From: M55B112 sp964539395
GTDB lineage: Bacteria; Bacteroidota; Bacteroidia; Bacteroidales; GCA-2748055
DNA: 15,638 bases
Direction: 5' to 3'
Assembly: GCA_964539395.1 (NCBI GenBank)
Contig: CAZIIU010000059.1
Span: 1-15,638, forward strand
The notes beneath the pieces are model-generated. The model did not search any database, was not told where the DNA came from, and saw only the letters and a list, made by a program, of their open reading frames with translations. The stretch's first letter is position 1. Every line of letters starts with the position of its first letter. This document shows positions 1-6,518 of this stretch, in pieces. A program made the position numbers and the translations under genes.

Positions 1-348
1 GAGATTGGAGATAGTACAAAAATTCTCGACAAGCATTTTTTTTATCAGCAAAAGATCGAGACCTACTATAAACAGCGTGATATCGATCCAGAGGCACTGA
101 CTATTGCTATTGATGCATGTAAGCAGCAAATTGAACTTGCTCCACAGGCTTTAAAAGTCTTTAAAAAACAGTCTTCAGATGGATTTATGCCAAGTCACAC
201 TGGATTTAAGCAATTGATGATCATTGAGGAAAAGAACAAAAATTACACAAGGGTTATTGAATTAGCTCAGGAAGCTAAAAGTCAAGGATGGAGAGGTGAT
301 TGGGATAAAAGGATTGAAAGGTGTAAGAAAAAGATTGGTGGGAGTTGA
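1..348 (+). CDS. 3' end of an unrecognised protein, helical-repeat-like C-terminus
   Basis: An open frame enters from the left edge and stops with TGA at 346-348, giving the last 115 residues of a protein whose start lies outside the window. The visible part is rich in charged residues and predicted helices, with a pattern resembling paired TPR-like helices (FYQQKIETYYK, then LMIIEEKNKNYTRVIELAQEAKSQGW, then GDWDKRIERCKKKIG). I recall similar tails in uncharacterised proteins but cannot name a family. The gene converges on the restriction operon, with 22 bases between the two stops and no clear terminator. Function unknown; the reading frame itself is well supported. Confidence 0.75.
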   Translation, partial: EIGDSTKILDKHFFYQQKIETYYKQRDIDPEALTIAIDACKQQIELAPQALKVFKKQSSDGFMPSHTGFKQLMIIEEKNKNYTRVIELAQEAKSQGWRGDWDKRIERCKKKIGGS

Positions 349-370
349 CACCTTTTCTCAATTGTAAATT

Positions 371-1543
371 TTATCCCTGAATCTCTTCAACAAATCTGAC
401 AAATCTTTCAAGAGTCCATAATCTTTGACGGTAGAGAGTAGGGAAACTTGTAATGTTACTCTTTGGAACTACCAATTGAACATCGTACTTAATCATTTCT
501 TCTAATTGGTTTGAGGATATACCCTGTTGCAGAGTAAATAAATGTTTGACTTTTATCCTGTCAGCTTCATTCAGCACCTGTCTCCACCTGTCTTTGCAGG
601 TCGTCTTTGATCCCAGTACACATAATTTATCATTATCAAATTTCGGATTTAAATACGCTTCCCGACCCGGAAAGAGAAAATCCGGTTTTTTATTATCCTC
701 TGTAATTGCCTGCTCTTCATATGATAATTTGAACTGATTGAATATTTCAGCAAGCTGATGTTCCAAAGATTTTCCTGCCCGGCTCTTTCTCCTGTTCAGA
801 ATTGTATTAGCTGTTTTAACTAATTCTTCAACGGATGAAAACAATGTTGTTAACCTTTCAGAGTATCTGTCATTTTCAATGGTTTTGAATAATAGAAATT
901 CCGCATCGAGCCAATTTATCAATCTTGAGTCAGGATCTTTCAGAATTGAACTGAGGTCAATACTATGTGCACGGTTATAACACAACCTTGCATTATCGGA
1001 AAGAACCACGGTGGAGGGAAACTCTATGTCTAATGACTTTAAGAATTCCACAAAACACTGTTGCATCAGGTTTTCCGGAGATACGCCATGTTGTTTCGGG
1101 ATTATCTTATTGGTTTCATTTACTGAAAGATTCAATGCCGCAAGAAAGTCCTCAATGTCCTCATCTCTCTGAAGGACAAAGGACTCATAATATGTAGCTG
1201 ATTTTTTACATAGTATCAGTAAATCTCCAACATTATCATCAGAAAGATATGGAAATCCTCTACCAAATCTGGTGAGCCTGTATTCATTCCTTGTCCCGAC
1301 ACCATAATAAATAAACCTGCTTGAGGTTTCAAAATCATTCTGCCACCTAATTGTAACAAAACTTTCTGAATTAGTTCCCTTTTCACCGGGTTTGTCAAAG
1401 AATAGTGACCATGCGTGTTTATGAATGTGATAGCCGGATTGATGACCCCCGGTTGTCCCGGTGTCATTTGCCGTTATAAATTTTGAGAAAGCGACATCAG
1501 CGTTTTGAGCTGCCTGAATTGCGATTTGTACTATGTTGTCCAT
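371..1543 (-). CDS. EcoRII-type restriction endonuclease (CCWGG)
   Basis: A type IIE restriction endonuclease of the EcoRII family, which cuts before CCWGG and needs a second site as allosteric effector. Both halves are recognisable. The N-terminal effector-binding domain carries ANDTGTTGGHQSG (residues 25-37 from the start used here). The C-terminal PD-(D/E)XK catalytic domain carries NRRKSRAGKSLE, KKPDFLFPG and KTTCKDRWRQVLNEADRI, which match EcoRII closely from memory. The ATG at 1543 is chosen because it puts ANDTG at the same distance from the N-terminus as in EcoRII; an in-frame TTG at 1567 would add 8 residues. The start lies inside the end of the methyltransferase gene (47-base overlap), so the two are probably translationally coupled. 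At 390 aa it is close to EcoRII's length (about 400 aa) and looks intact. Confidence 0.93.
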   Translation of the reverse strand: MDNIVQIAIQAAQNADVAFSKFITANDTGTTGGHQSGYHIHKHAWSLFFDKPGEKGTNSESFVTIRWQNDFETSSRFIYYGVGTRNEYRLTRFGRGFPYLSDDNVGDLLILCKKSATYYESFVLQRDEDIEDFLAALNLSVNETNKIIPKQHGVSPENLMQQCFVEFLKSLDIEFPSTVVLSDNARLCYNRAHSIDLSSILKDPDSRLINWLDAEFLLFKTIENDRYSERLTTLFSSVEELVKTANTILNRRKSRAGKSLEHQLAEIFNQFKLSYEEQAITEDNKKPDFLFPGREAYLNPKFDNDKLCVLGSKTTCKDRWRQVLNEADRIKVKHLFTLQQGISSNQLEEMIKYDVQLVVPKSNITSFPTLYRQRLWTLERFVRFVEEIQG

Positions 1544-2738
1544 TATGTTGAAGAAGTTCTGTGACAAGATTTCTACCGACAGATTTCATTAATGGAACAA
1601 CCACTGAGTTACCAAATTGTCTGTAAGCCTGATTATCTGATACAGGAATAATAAACTTATCAGGGTAACCCTGTAATCTCGCACACTCCCTTGGTGTTAA
1701 TCGCCTTGGGTTTTTCCCTTTCTGAGGAATTAATATCTCAGCTCCGTCTTTATAATATCTCGCACTCATAGTTCTGGAGATACCGTTTAAATCAGTCATT
1801 CCAAAGCCAAATCCATTTCCTTTGGCTTTGTGCTTTTCTGCATACCTTATTAAATATTCCCAGAGGTTATCTGTCAATGTATATTTTTGTTCCGGTTTTT
1901 TCTCAAGGATGTCTATAAGCTTGTGATTGGCATCTGGTAATTCAGGAAAACTGAATGTTTCCTTACCTTCAAAGTAATCATTATTAAATCCTACAATTAC
2001 AATCCTTTCTCTGTGTTGAGGAACAAAGTGTTTACCATCCAATACCCTGAAATGAATACTGTAGTTCAGTTCCTTCAGCGTTTTAGTAATTACTCTGAAT
2101 GTATTTCCTTTATCGTGTGATACAAGATTCTTAACATTCTCAAGGAGAAAAGTCTTTGGTCTTTTCTCATTTATAATTCTCGCTATATCGAAGAAAAGAG
2201 TTCCCTGTGTTTCGTCTTCAAATCCATGACTCCTGCCAAGAGCGTTCTTCTTTGATACTCCTGCAATCGAAAATGGCTGGCAGGGAAAGCCTGCGATTAA
2301 AACATCATGATCAGGTATTTCTTTTTCATTGACCTTTGTGATATCTCCGAATGGGACTTCCCCAAAATTTGTTTCATAGGTTTTCTGAGCAAAATAATTC
2401 CATTCGCTGGTAAAGACACATTTACCTCCCAATTCCTGAAACGCCAATCTGAAACCACCAATACCGGCAAACAAATCAATAAAGGTAAACTTGGGGTTTT
2501 TCTCAGGTGGGAACGGAATGTCCCATTCTATCGGAAGTTTTTCCTGAAAATAAGGTTCACTAACTAAATCTGAATCTATTTGTACCTTGGTGATATATTT
2601 TAGAGCTTCCTTTTTAAAGTATTTTGATACTCCATTCCCTGAAGTCTGTAAATAATGGGTCAAACTTGCCAGTTCCGTTAACTCAGGTTTGGTTACATTT
2701 ATATTGAGGTCCTTCCTTATTTTGGAGTATTTATACAT
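1497..2738 (-). CDS. dcm: DNA (cytosine-5) methyltransferase, Dcm/M.EcoRII type
   Basis: Transfers a methyl group from S-adenosylmethionine to C5 of cytosine, protecting host DNA from the neighbouring endonuclease; CCWGG specificity is inferred from that partner. The 413-aa protein has all main C5-methyltransferase motifs in order: motif I DLFAGIGG (88-95), motif IV GFPCQPFS with catalytic Cys153, motif VI ENV (200-202), motif VIII QHRER (241-245), then a target-recognition region, motif IX RLTPRECARLQGYPD (346-360) and motif X FGNSVVVP (375-382). About 80 residues precede motif I, as in Dcm-like enzymes, which have a longer N-terminal region than minimal C5 enzymes. Its ATG overlaps the end of vsr by 8 bases, and its 3' end overlaps the endonuclease gene. 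Confidence 0.95.
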   Translation of the reverse strand: MYKYSKIRKDLNINVTKPELTELASLTHYLQTSGNGVSKYFKKEALKYITKVQIDSDLVSEPYFQEKLPIEWDIPFPPEKNPKFTFIDLFAGIGGFRLAFQELGGKCVFTSEWNYFAQKTYETNFGEVPFGDITKVNEKEIPDHDVLIAGFPCQPFSIAGVSKKNALGRSHGFEDETQGTLFFDIARIINEKRPKTFLLENVKNLVSHDKGNTFRVITKTLKELNYSIHFRVLDGKHFVPQHRERIVIVGFNNDYFEGKETFSFPELPDANHKLIDILEKKPEQKYTLTDNLWEYLIRYAEKHKAKGNGFGFGMTDLNGISRTMSARYYKDGAEILIPQKGKNPRRLTPRECARLQGYPDKFIIPVSDNQAYRQFGNSVVVPLMKSVGRNLVTELLQHNGQHSTNRNSGSSKR

Positions 2739-3153
2739 CCTTCCTTACCCTAATTTCATTTATAATTTCGTCTATGCAAAGATTCAAATTTTTATGGATA
2801 TCCTTGCTCCAAAATCGAATTACTTTCCAGCCTTTATCAACAAGGAATTGATTGACAGTCTGATCCCTGCGGATATTCCCTTCAATCTTCCTCCACCAGA
2901 ATTCACGATTGGTTCTTATGCGATACTTTTCTTTCTCCCAATGCTTTCCATGAAAGAACTCACTGTCCACGAAGACCGCAATCTTATATTTCTTAATGGA
3001 CAGATCAGGAGTCCCGAAAACGGTTTTGTCATTCTTCCGGTATCTGACACCTTTCGACCATAATGTTTTAGCCAGAAGCACCTCCATCTTTGTGTTTTTG
3101 CTTCTGATGGCCTTCATGTTTTTTGTTCGTTGCTCCGGAGTCAGGACATCCAT
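2731..3153 (-). CDS. vsr: Very short patch repair (Vsr) endonuclease
   Basis: Vsr nicks next to T:G mismatches that arise when 5-methylcytosine deaminates, so it protects sequences methylated by the adjacent dcm-type enzyme. The 140-aa protein shows the family start (TPEQRTKNMKAIRSKNTKMEVLLAKTLWSKGVRYRKN), the catalytic FGTPDL with Asp50, the FVDSEFFHGKHW segment with His68 and His71, and the TNREFWWRKIEGNIRRD helix. The cysteines that help bind structural zinc in E. coli Vsr (its CFWHHHHC segment) are not conserved here, where the segment reads EFFHGKHW. That is seen in many Vsr homologues and need not mean loss of activity. It is the first gene of the leftward operon, starting at an ATG six bases past a possible -7 element. 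Confidence 0.93.
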   Translation of the reverse strand: MDVLTPEQRTKNMKAIRSKNTKMEVLLAKTLWSKGVRYRKNDKTVFGTPDLSIKKYKIAVFVDSEFFHGKHWEKEKYRIRTNREFWWRKIEGNIRRDQTVNQFLVDKGWKVIRFWSKDIHKNLNLCIDEIINEIRVRKDV

Positions 3154-3158
3154 AACAA

Positions 3159-3205
3159 CAAAAATAGTACATTAATGGCGAAAGTACTTTATACTTTCTT
3201 AATGT
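3159..3205 (-). promoter_or_regulatory. Possible promoter and operator of the vsr-dcm-endonuclease operon
   Basis: On the minus strand TATTTTTG (3166-3159) fits the Bacteroidota -7 consensus TAnnTTTG and ends five bases before the vsr ATG, which would give an almost leaderless mRNA. No TTTG -33 box is present at the usual spacing. Directly upstream is an inverted repeat, ACATTAA (3169-3175) with TTAATGT (3199-3205), enclosing a second one, GAAAGT (3180-3185) with ACTTTC (3193-3198). This could be an operator for a regulator of the restriction operon. No controller protein gene is visible nearby. Confidence 0.4.
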
Positions 3206-3306
3206 GATGATAAGACGATTTATCGTAGATAATATCGACTTTTTTAATCTAAGATGGAAGATTGATACTTATAGTTCTATTTTCAGGTAAAAACCTGGCA
3301 AAATTT

Positions 3307-3489
3307 TCAAATCAGTTTTGACCATATAATGGTTTTTCCAATTTCTGACTCAAAATTTGTTTTCAATATGGACATATTTTTTGGGTCAAACCTTCCCCTG
3401 GTAATTATTGTTTTATAAGTCATTTTTGGATCAAAAATTGGCAGAAAAAAAATTTGAATTTCGGGATTGAGTTGGGTCACAAAGTCCAC
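3307..3489 (-). CDS. Doubtful small hypothetical protein
   Basis: A 60-aa leftward reading frame beginning with GTG at 3489 and ending with TGA at 3307. The protein has no recognised motif; it contains FDPK twice (residues 20-23 and 34-37). It begins inside the GC-rich island and runs into AT-rich DNA, so base composition changes across it. There is no Shine-Dalgarno sequence or clear promoter. It may be chance, or the 3' part of a decayed gene. Confidence 0.2.
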   Translation of the reverse strand: MDFVTQLNPEIQIFFLPIFDPKMTYKTIITRGRFDPKNMSILKTNFESEIGKTIIWSKLI

Positions 3490-3497
3490 CTGTACCC

Positions 3498-3640
3498 CAT
3501 TTGGGCCCGGGGAACCGCTATGGAGAGACCGAGGGTTCTCCCAAGTGCCCGGGCAGATCCCCGGTGATGGGTGATCTCTATTAAATCAAACTGCACTGCC
3601 CCTGTGCAGATTGAGAATAAAACCCATCCTGGGAGAGATC
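3498..3640. other. GC-rich island with strong potential secondary structure
   Basis: This island is much richer in G and C than its flanks and is packed with complementary segments. CCCGGGGAACC near 3507 can pair with GGTTC (3534-3538) plus a second CCCGGG near 3548. GATGGGT (3566-3572) pairs perfectly with ACCCATC (3622-3628). Inside that, ATT/AAT, TCAA/TTGA and CTGCAC (3591-3596)/GTGCAG (3604-3609) continue one long imperfect hairpin with loop TGCCCCT. This could be a structured RNA, a repeat of a dispersed family, or part of a recombination site; strand and transcription cannot be told from sequence. Minus-strand reading frames through it start only at TTG or GTG and are not convincing. 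Confidence 0.4.
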
Positions 3641-3726
3641 CTTCAGTATTTTTAATTTTCAGAACCAACTAATGTAAAGATTTTGAAAGAGTTGTGGTTT
3701 TTGTCAGCCTATGTGCAGGTTGAGTT

Positions 3727-4245
3727 TCATTCCAGGGATCCCAGAATCCAGTTATTCCAGAAGCGCGTGTAATTCCAGATTGTCGCATCAATCATCCTGC
3801 CCCCTCTGCCTTTGGAAAGATAAAACCATTCACCCTCAAGACCCATTGAGGTGGTGTCATATAGATGATCGTCCATCAACCAAAATCTTAGTTCCAAATG
3901 TTCGCCACTTCTGTATCTGATAATGTTCTTCTTCAACCTCCTTCTTAGTTCCTCGGTCGGGATTATCATGTATTGTGCCGATTCATTTCTGAGATGTCGG
4001 AAGACGAATACGATGTAATCAGAGATTTGTTTTGAATTCAAACTGAAAAAAGAGTAGAAGATTCCTTCGAGTTCATTATTATTCTGACTTCCGTGGATGA
4101 TTTGATTGATAGGTCTTGAAATTACCAACTCAACACTTATCGGATGAGTGATTCGATTTTTTGGAACGATATTGTAATACCCAGTCGAGGTTTCTTCATA
4201 GAAAAATCCCTGTTGCAACAATTCTGTTTCGAATTCTGATTTCAT
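3727..4245 (-). CDS. Unrecognised 172-aa protein, partner of the small recombinase
   Basis: I do not recognise this protein. It starts at an ATG 24 bases after the recombinase gene ends, on the same strand, so the two are probably co-transcribed. Visible features are a strand-like DYIVFVFRHL segment (about 90-99), YMIIPTEELRRRL (about 106-118), then a C-terminal half rich in aromatic residues (LRFWLMDDHLYDTT, GEWFYLSKG, WNYTRFWNNW). The alternation of beta-strands with acidic residues recalls restriction-endonuclease-like folds, but I cannot point to a clear catalytic triad, so that is only a possibility. There is no signal peptide or membrane segment. Confidence 0.7.
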   Translation of the reverse strand: MKSEFETELLQQGFFYEETSTGYYNIVPKNRITHPISVELVISRPINQIIHGSQNNNELEGIFYSFFSLNSKQISDYIVFVFRHLRNESAQYMIIPTEELRRRLKKNIIRYRSGEHLELRFWLMDDHLYDTTSMGLEGEWFYLSKGRGGRMIDATIWNYTRFWNNWILGSLE

Positions 4246-4269
4246 TGAATATACCCTATTATGTCAAGA

Positions 4270-4857
4270 TTAAAGACGAAGACTGTCATACACATCATGG
4301 ATCTCTCGTTCACGGAGACCCAGGTATCGTTTGGTAATCGCTGGTGAACTATGCCCGAAGAGTTCCATTAAGAGTATCACTGATTCCCCGGAGTAGTTAT
4401 TCAACCTTAAAACCCTATTCCCAAGGGTCTTTCTGAACAAGTGAGAACTGACATTCCCCTCGATATTGATGTCATACCGTTTGACGATTTCTTTCAGTTT
4501 CACATTCACATAGCTCTTATCAATTGGTTTGGTTCCATATCGATTGAGGAAGATGTATTCATTGGTGTCAATTATTACCACTCTTGTCTTTATCCTGTCG
4601 ACAATCTCTTTTAGGTCGGGATTGATCTTGATCCTCCTGTTCTTACCTGTTTTCTGCTCCTGTATGGTCAATATCTCTGATTCAAATTGACTGAACTTAA
4701 GTTTGAGGAGATCTGAGATTCGAAGACCTGTGAAGACCCCAATTGAGATCAATAGACAGAATTTGTATTCTCCATCTCGCTCAAGTTTTCCGATGAGGGA
4801 TTTGAAGTCATCCCAATCCATGCTTGATGTTGTTGTTCTTTGCCCTGGCAAACTCAT
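4270..4857 (-). CDS. Tyrosine recombinase, catalytic domain only
   Basis: Cuts and rejoins DNA through a 3'-phosphotyrosine intermediate. The 195-aa protein contains the full catalytic set: Arg46 in TGLRISDLLKL, Lys69 in QKTGKNRR, His139 and Arg142 in SHLFRKTLG, His169 in LFGHSS and nucleophile Tyr178 in KRYLGL. Only about 15 residues precede the catalytic domain, so the usual N-terminal core-binding (SAM-like) and arm-binding domains are absent. The upstream sequence shows no obvious lost N-terminus in frame, so it may be a naturally short enzyme. It starts at the ATG at 4857; ATG at residue 13 is an alternative. It is followed after 24 bases by the 172-aa unknown gene. Possible roles are integration, resolution of element multimers, or DNA inversion. 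Confidence 0.88.
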   Translation of the reverse strand: MSLPGQRTTTSSMDWDDFKSLIGKLERDGEYKFCLLISIGVFTGLRISDLLKLKFSQFESEILTIQEQKTGKNRRIKINPDLKEIVDRIKTRVVIIDTNEYIFLNRYGTKPIDKSYVNVKLKEIVKRYDINIEGNVSSHLFRKTLGNRVLRLNNYSGESVILLMELFGHSSPAITKRYLGLREREIHDVYDSLRL

Positions 4858-4895
4858 ATTTTTCCAATTTTGATGGGGGCCAACATACGGTGAAA

Positions 4896-5028
4896 AACTT
4901 ATACTTGCAGCATTTTTCGATGAAAATATAAGCTGATTTCCAGCATATTACAATTGAAAGGAGTTAATGCGTTGTGGACCAAATAGAAGATCGATTTTGT
5001 CAACTTATACTAATCATAAAAGTGTAAG
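4896..5028. repeat. Repeated AACTTATACT and hairpin upstream of the small recombinase
   Basis: The 10-mer AACTTATACT occurs at 4896-4905 and again at 5002-5011. The second copy forms a hairpin with AGTGTAAG (5021-5028; one G-T pair, 9-base loop). GCTG/CAGC also form a small hairpin near 4932-4945. These lie in the 214-base gap between the recombinase start and the next leftward gene, a plausible place for its promoter or binding sites. No clear -7/-33 pair was found. Confidence 0.35.
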
Positions 5029-5071
5029 GTGAGTGTGCAATTTGATTTCTGGATTCCCCGGGATTGGATCT

Positions 5072-5335
5072 TCAACCATCCATTCCCCTGTCCTTAAAAT
5101 TTTCATATTCTAAAACTATATCCGCTACCATACACCCGAACAGTTTAATCCCAATTGCGGAAAAGTCAATCAGCGAATCTTCACATAGATCGTAGCCCAT
5201 TTTGGTTTCTACATAATGTCGGGCGAACTTGATTTTCTCGGAAGAAATATTTTTATTGAAGTAGTCCTCGAAGTTTATTCCCGGGCGAATCCAATATCCA
5301 GGATTGTTGTCGGTGTCTTGATTGAGATGATCCAT
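5072..5335 (-). CDS. Unrecognised 87-aa protein
   Basis: A small acidic, soluble protein of unknown function. It has no recognised motif; the middle (SEKIKFARHYVETKMGYDLCEDSLIDFSAIGIKLF) looks helical, and the C-terminus ends in GMDG. It starts at an ATG 9 bases after the stop of the ribbon-helix-helix gene, so the two form a leftward operon. That pairing suggests a regulatory, partition-like or antitoxin-like partner, but nothing in the sequence identifies a toxin. Confidence 0.65.
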   Translation of the reverse strand: MDHLNQDTDNNPGYWIRPGINFEDYFNKNISSEKIKFARHYVETKMGYDLCEDSLIDFSAIGIKLFGCMVADIVLEYENFKDRGMDG

Positions 5336-5344
5336 TGGTGTTTT

Positions 5345-5488
5345 CTATTCTTTTTTTATGTATTTGGTCAGGGCGAGACGAATCAATTCAGATTTTGTCA
5401 TTCCGGACTGTTGTAACTTATCTTTCAACATCAGATATTGTCTCCCACTGAGTCGGACCGAGAGGTGATGTGATCTTTTCCTTTTCAT
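5345..5488 (-). CDS. Small ribbon-helix-helix DNA-binding protein
   Basis: A 47-aa protein with the layout of an Arc/CopG-type ribbon-helix-helix domain: a basic N-terminus with a strand (KRSHHLSVRLSGRQY) followed by two helices (LMLKDKLQQSG and TKSELIRLALTKYIK). Such proteins dimerise, insert the strand pair into the DNA major groove, and act as repressors or mobilisation accessory factors. The ATG at 5488 is chosen; an in-frame TTG at 5533 would add 15 residues that do not belong to the fold. It sits at the edge of the divergent leader region, so binding to the inverted repeat at 5620-5676 is an attractive but untested idea. Confidence 0.75.
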   Translation of the reverse strand: MKRKRSHHLSVRLSGRQYLMLKDKLQQSGMTKSELIRLALTKYIKKE

Positions 5489-5619
5489 ATATAATAAATA
5501 TGTCAGTGTGCTACAAAATCCCTCCTTATACAAATTTGATCGGATTTCACGAATGAATCAATATTTCTGATGATAACTACACAACATTAGTGTAACACAT
5601 TGATAAATAAAACATTGGA

Positions 5620-5676
5620 TGTTGATACTATAAGGTAAGATTTTTTACTCCCTATGTATATGGTGTAGTATCAACA
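5620..5676. repeat. 11-bp perfect inverted repeat with 35-base spacer
   Basis: TGTTGATACTA at 5620-5630 is exactly complementary to TAGTATCAACA at 5666-5676, and pairing can continue with one G-T and one A-T pair inside. The spacer has its own GTAA/TTAC pairing. Candidates are an operator for the ribbon-helix-helix protein, a mobilisation or replication origin hairpin, or paired recombinase binding sites. The sequence does not decide between them. Confidence 0.6.
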
Positions 5677-5712
5677 AACCAACCTGGAAGATACGACAAA
5701 TTCGGGCTCTGA

Positions 5713-5841
5713 ATGGATGGAAAAGTGAGAGTAAAGATACTATATATAGCCGAAAGGGTCCTGGGCAATATTGTTTCCGCGGTTTTGAAAGAAAAAGAGG
5801 CTGATAGGTTCAGACCTCCTAAAATATTTCAGAAAGTTTGA
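5713..5841 (+). CDS. Possible 42-aa peptide overlapping repeat unit 1
   Basis: An ATG-started frame of 42 codons ends with TGA at 5839-5841 and reads through the first repeat unit, giving ERVLGNIVSAVLKEKEA in its middle. The second unit is open in the same relative frame (YLGNIVSAVFEKK...KKV, also ending Lys-Val-stop), but a TAA sits just before it and it has no start codon. No Shine-Dalgarno sequence or promoter is obvious. The open frame may be a by-product of the repeat's composition. Confidence 0.2.
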   Translation: MDGKVRVKILYIAERVLGNIVSAVLKEKEADRFRPPKIFQKV

Positions 5842-5845
5842 AAAA
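5744..5845 (+). repeat. Leader repeat unit 1, related to the polymerase coding sequence
   Basis: It contains a core beginning CCTGGGCAATATTG and ending CCGCGGTTTT (5760-5786), identical over 27 bases to unit 2. It also matches a segment of the polymerase gene from ATATAGCCGAA (5744-5754) through AAAGAGGCTG (5794-5803), and ends with AAAGTTTGAAAAA (5833-5845), which recurs in unit 2. The core includes two palindromes, CAATATTG and CCGCGG. A small AGGT/ACCT hairpin lies near 5806-5817. Confidence 0.75.
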
Positions 5846-5892
5846 AATGGAATCAGAGAAGACTAATTGACAAGTAGGACAAAATAATAAGA

Positions 5893-5969
5893 GTACCTGG
5901 GCAATATTGTTTCCGCGGTTTTTGAAAAAAAGAACATATTTTTAAGAAAATTGAAAAAAGTTTGAAAAA
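5893..5969 (+). repeat. Leader repeat unit 2, related to the polymerase coding sequence
   Basis: The 27-base core of unit 1 recurs exactly at 5896-5922, 136 bases downstream in the same orientation. The edges GTA before it and TTTTTG at its end match the polymerase copy better than unit 1 does. AAAGTTTGAAAAA recurs at 5957-5969. The unit ends just upstream of the promoter for the 166-aa gene. Confidence 0.75.
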
Positions 5970-5971
5970 TA

Positions 5972-6003
5972 TTTGGTTTTAAATGTGTCATGTTATAAAT
6001 TTG
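5972..6003 (+). promoter_or_regulatory. Bacteroidota promoter of the 166-aa gene with embedded TGTGTCA
   Basis: TTTG (5972-5975), a 20-base spacer and TAAATTTG (5996-6003) fit the TTTG-N19..21-TAnnTTTG consensus. Transcription should start within a few bases of the ATG at 6008, so the mRNA would be leaderless or nearly so. TGTGTCA lies in the spacer at 5984-5990 and recurs in two later promoters. Confidence 0.7.
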
Positions 6004-6007
6004 CCCT

Positions 6008-6508
6008 ATGAAACATTCAAAATTTATAGATCTCAGCTACCAGTACCTCATCGGTTTGTTCTCAAAGGAGGATAAGCCGACAGGAAATTTTCCCGAGGTT
6101 AAGATATTTGACTTACAAGGATCAGGTCTTCCTTATAATACCTCTCAAACGAGACCTGATGTTGATGACCTTCATAAGAAGAGACAGAAGATTCTCGAGT
6201 TTTTGGATAATAATAAAGAGGTTTTTAACCAACTTGATCGGTTGGTTACGGATTACGAGCAACACAAGGTACTTTTAAATCCAACTGTCCATATTGCGAG
6301 AACAAAAGATACCAATAATCCTGATATTGAATACTTCAAGGCAAAGACATTCTTCCCATATCCAAATGGGGTAAGGAAAGAGGTTAAAGTCCATTTAGGC
6401 AGAGCGGAGAATTATGGTAATAAAACAACAAGTGCCAAGGCAAAGGAAGATGCACTCTGGAAGATGAGACAGACCCTAGCACGAAGAATCAGAGAGGGAT
6501 CTCTTTGA
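6008..6508 (+). CDS. Unrecognised basic 166-aa protein, first gene of the rightward module
   Basis: I do not recognise this protein. It has a helical middle (DDLHKKRQKILEFLDNNKEVFNQLDRLVTDYEQHK) and a basic C-terminal part that alternates predicted strands (YFKAKTFF, KEVKVHLGR) with a final helix (AKEDALWKMRQTLARRIRE). A three-strand-plus-helix layout like this is found in AP2/arm-binding DNA-binding domains, so nucleic acid binding is a reasonable guess but not shown. The start at 6008 sits five bases past a consensus -7 element. It is followed by a 71-base gap holding the promoter of the methyltransferase gene. Confidence 0.75.
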   Translation: MKHSKFIDLSYQYLIGLFSKEDKPTGNFPEVKIFDLQGSGLPYNTSQTRPDVDDLHKKRQKILEFLDNNKEVFNQLDRLVTDYEQHKVLLNPTVHIARTKDTNNPDIEYFKAKTFFPYPNGVRKEVKVHLGRAENYGNKTTSAKAKEDALWKMRQTLARRIREGSL

Positions 6509-6518
6509 TTCCTTTTTT

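Larger units (their letters stand above)
3206..3726. other. Stretch without a convincing gene
   Basis: Between the vsr control region and the next leftward gene there is about 520 bases without a gene I trust. It holds AT-rich spacer (3206-3300), a possible 60-codon leftward reading frame (3307-3489), a perfect 7-bp inverted repeat (3422-3428 with 3432-3438, loop GAT), a GC-rich foldable island (3498-3640), and a repeated TGTGCAG(A/G)TTGAG at 3603-3615 and 3712-3724. If the mobile element has a left end near here, this is where I would look for it. Confidence 0.5.
5489..6007. other. Non-coding divergent leader region of the mobile module
   Basis: 519 bases between the leftward ribbon-helix-helix gene and the rightward 166-aa gene. 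Contents in order: three ACATT-containing short repeats (5584, 5597 and 5612), an 11-bp inverted repeat with a 35-base spacer (5620-5676), a possible 42-codon frame (5713-5841), two degenerate repeat units sharing a 27-base identical core (5760-5786 and 5896-5922), and a good Bacteroidota promoter (5972-6003). It reads like a control or origin region. Confidence 0.6.

Noticed and set aside
1544..1567. Longer start of the EcoRII-type endonuclease at TTG 1567
   Set aside because: ATG at 1543 gives the same spacing to the conserved ANDTG motif as in EcoRII.
3477..3668. Leftward 63-aa reading frame through the GC-rich island
   Set aside because: It starts at TTG, has no recognisable motif, and runs through a strongly self-complementary island that may well be non-coding.
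5489..5533. Longer start of the ribbon-helix-helix protein at TTG 5533
   Set aside because: The added 15 residues lie outside the fold, and ATG at 5488 is adjacent to the basic start of the domain.
5760..5922. CRISPR array
   Set aside because: Only two core copies, 136 bases apart, with partly similar sequence between them; no third unit and no cas genes.
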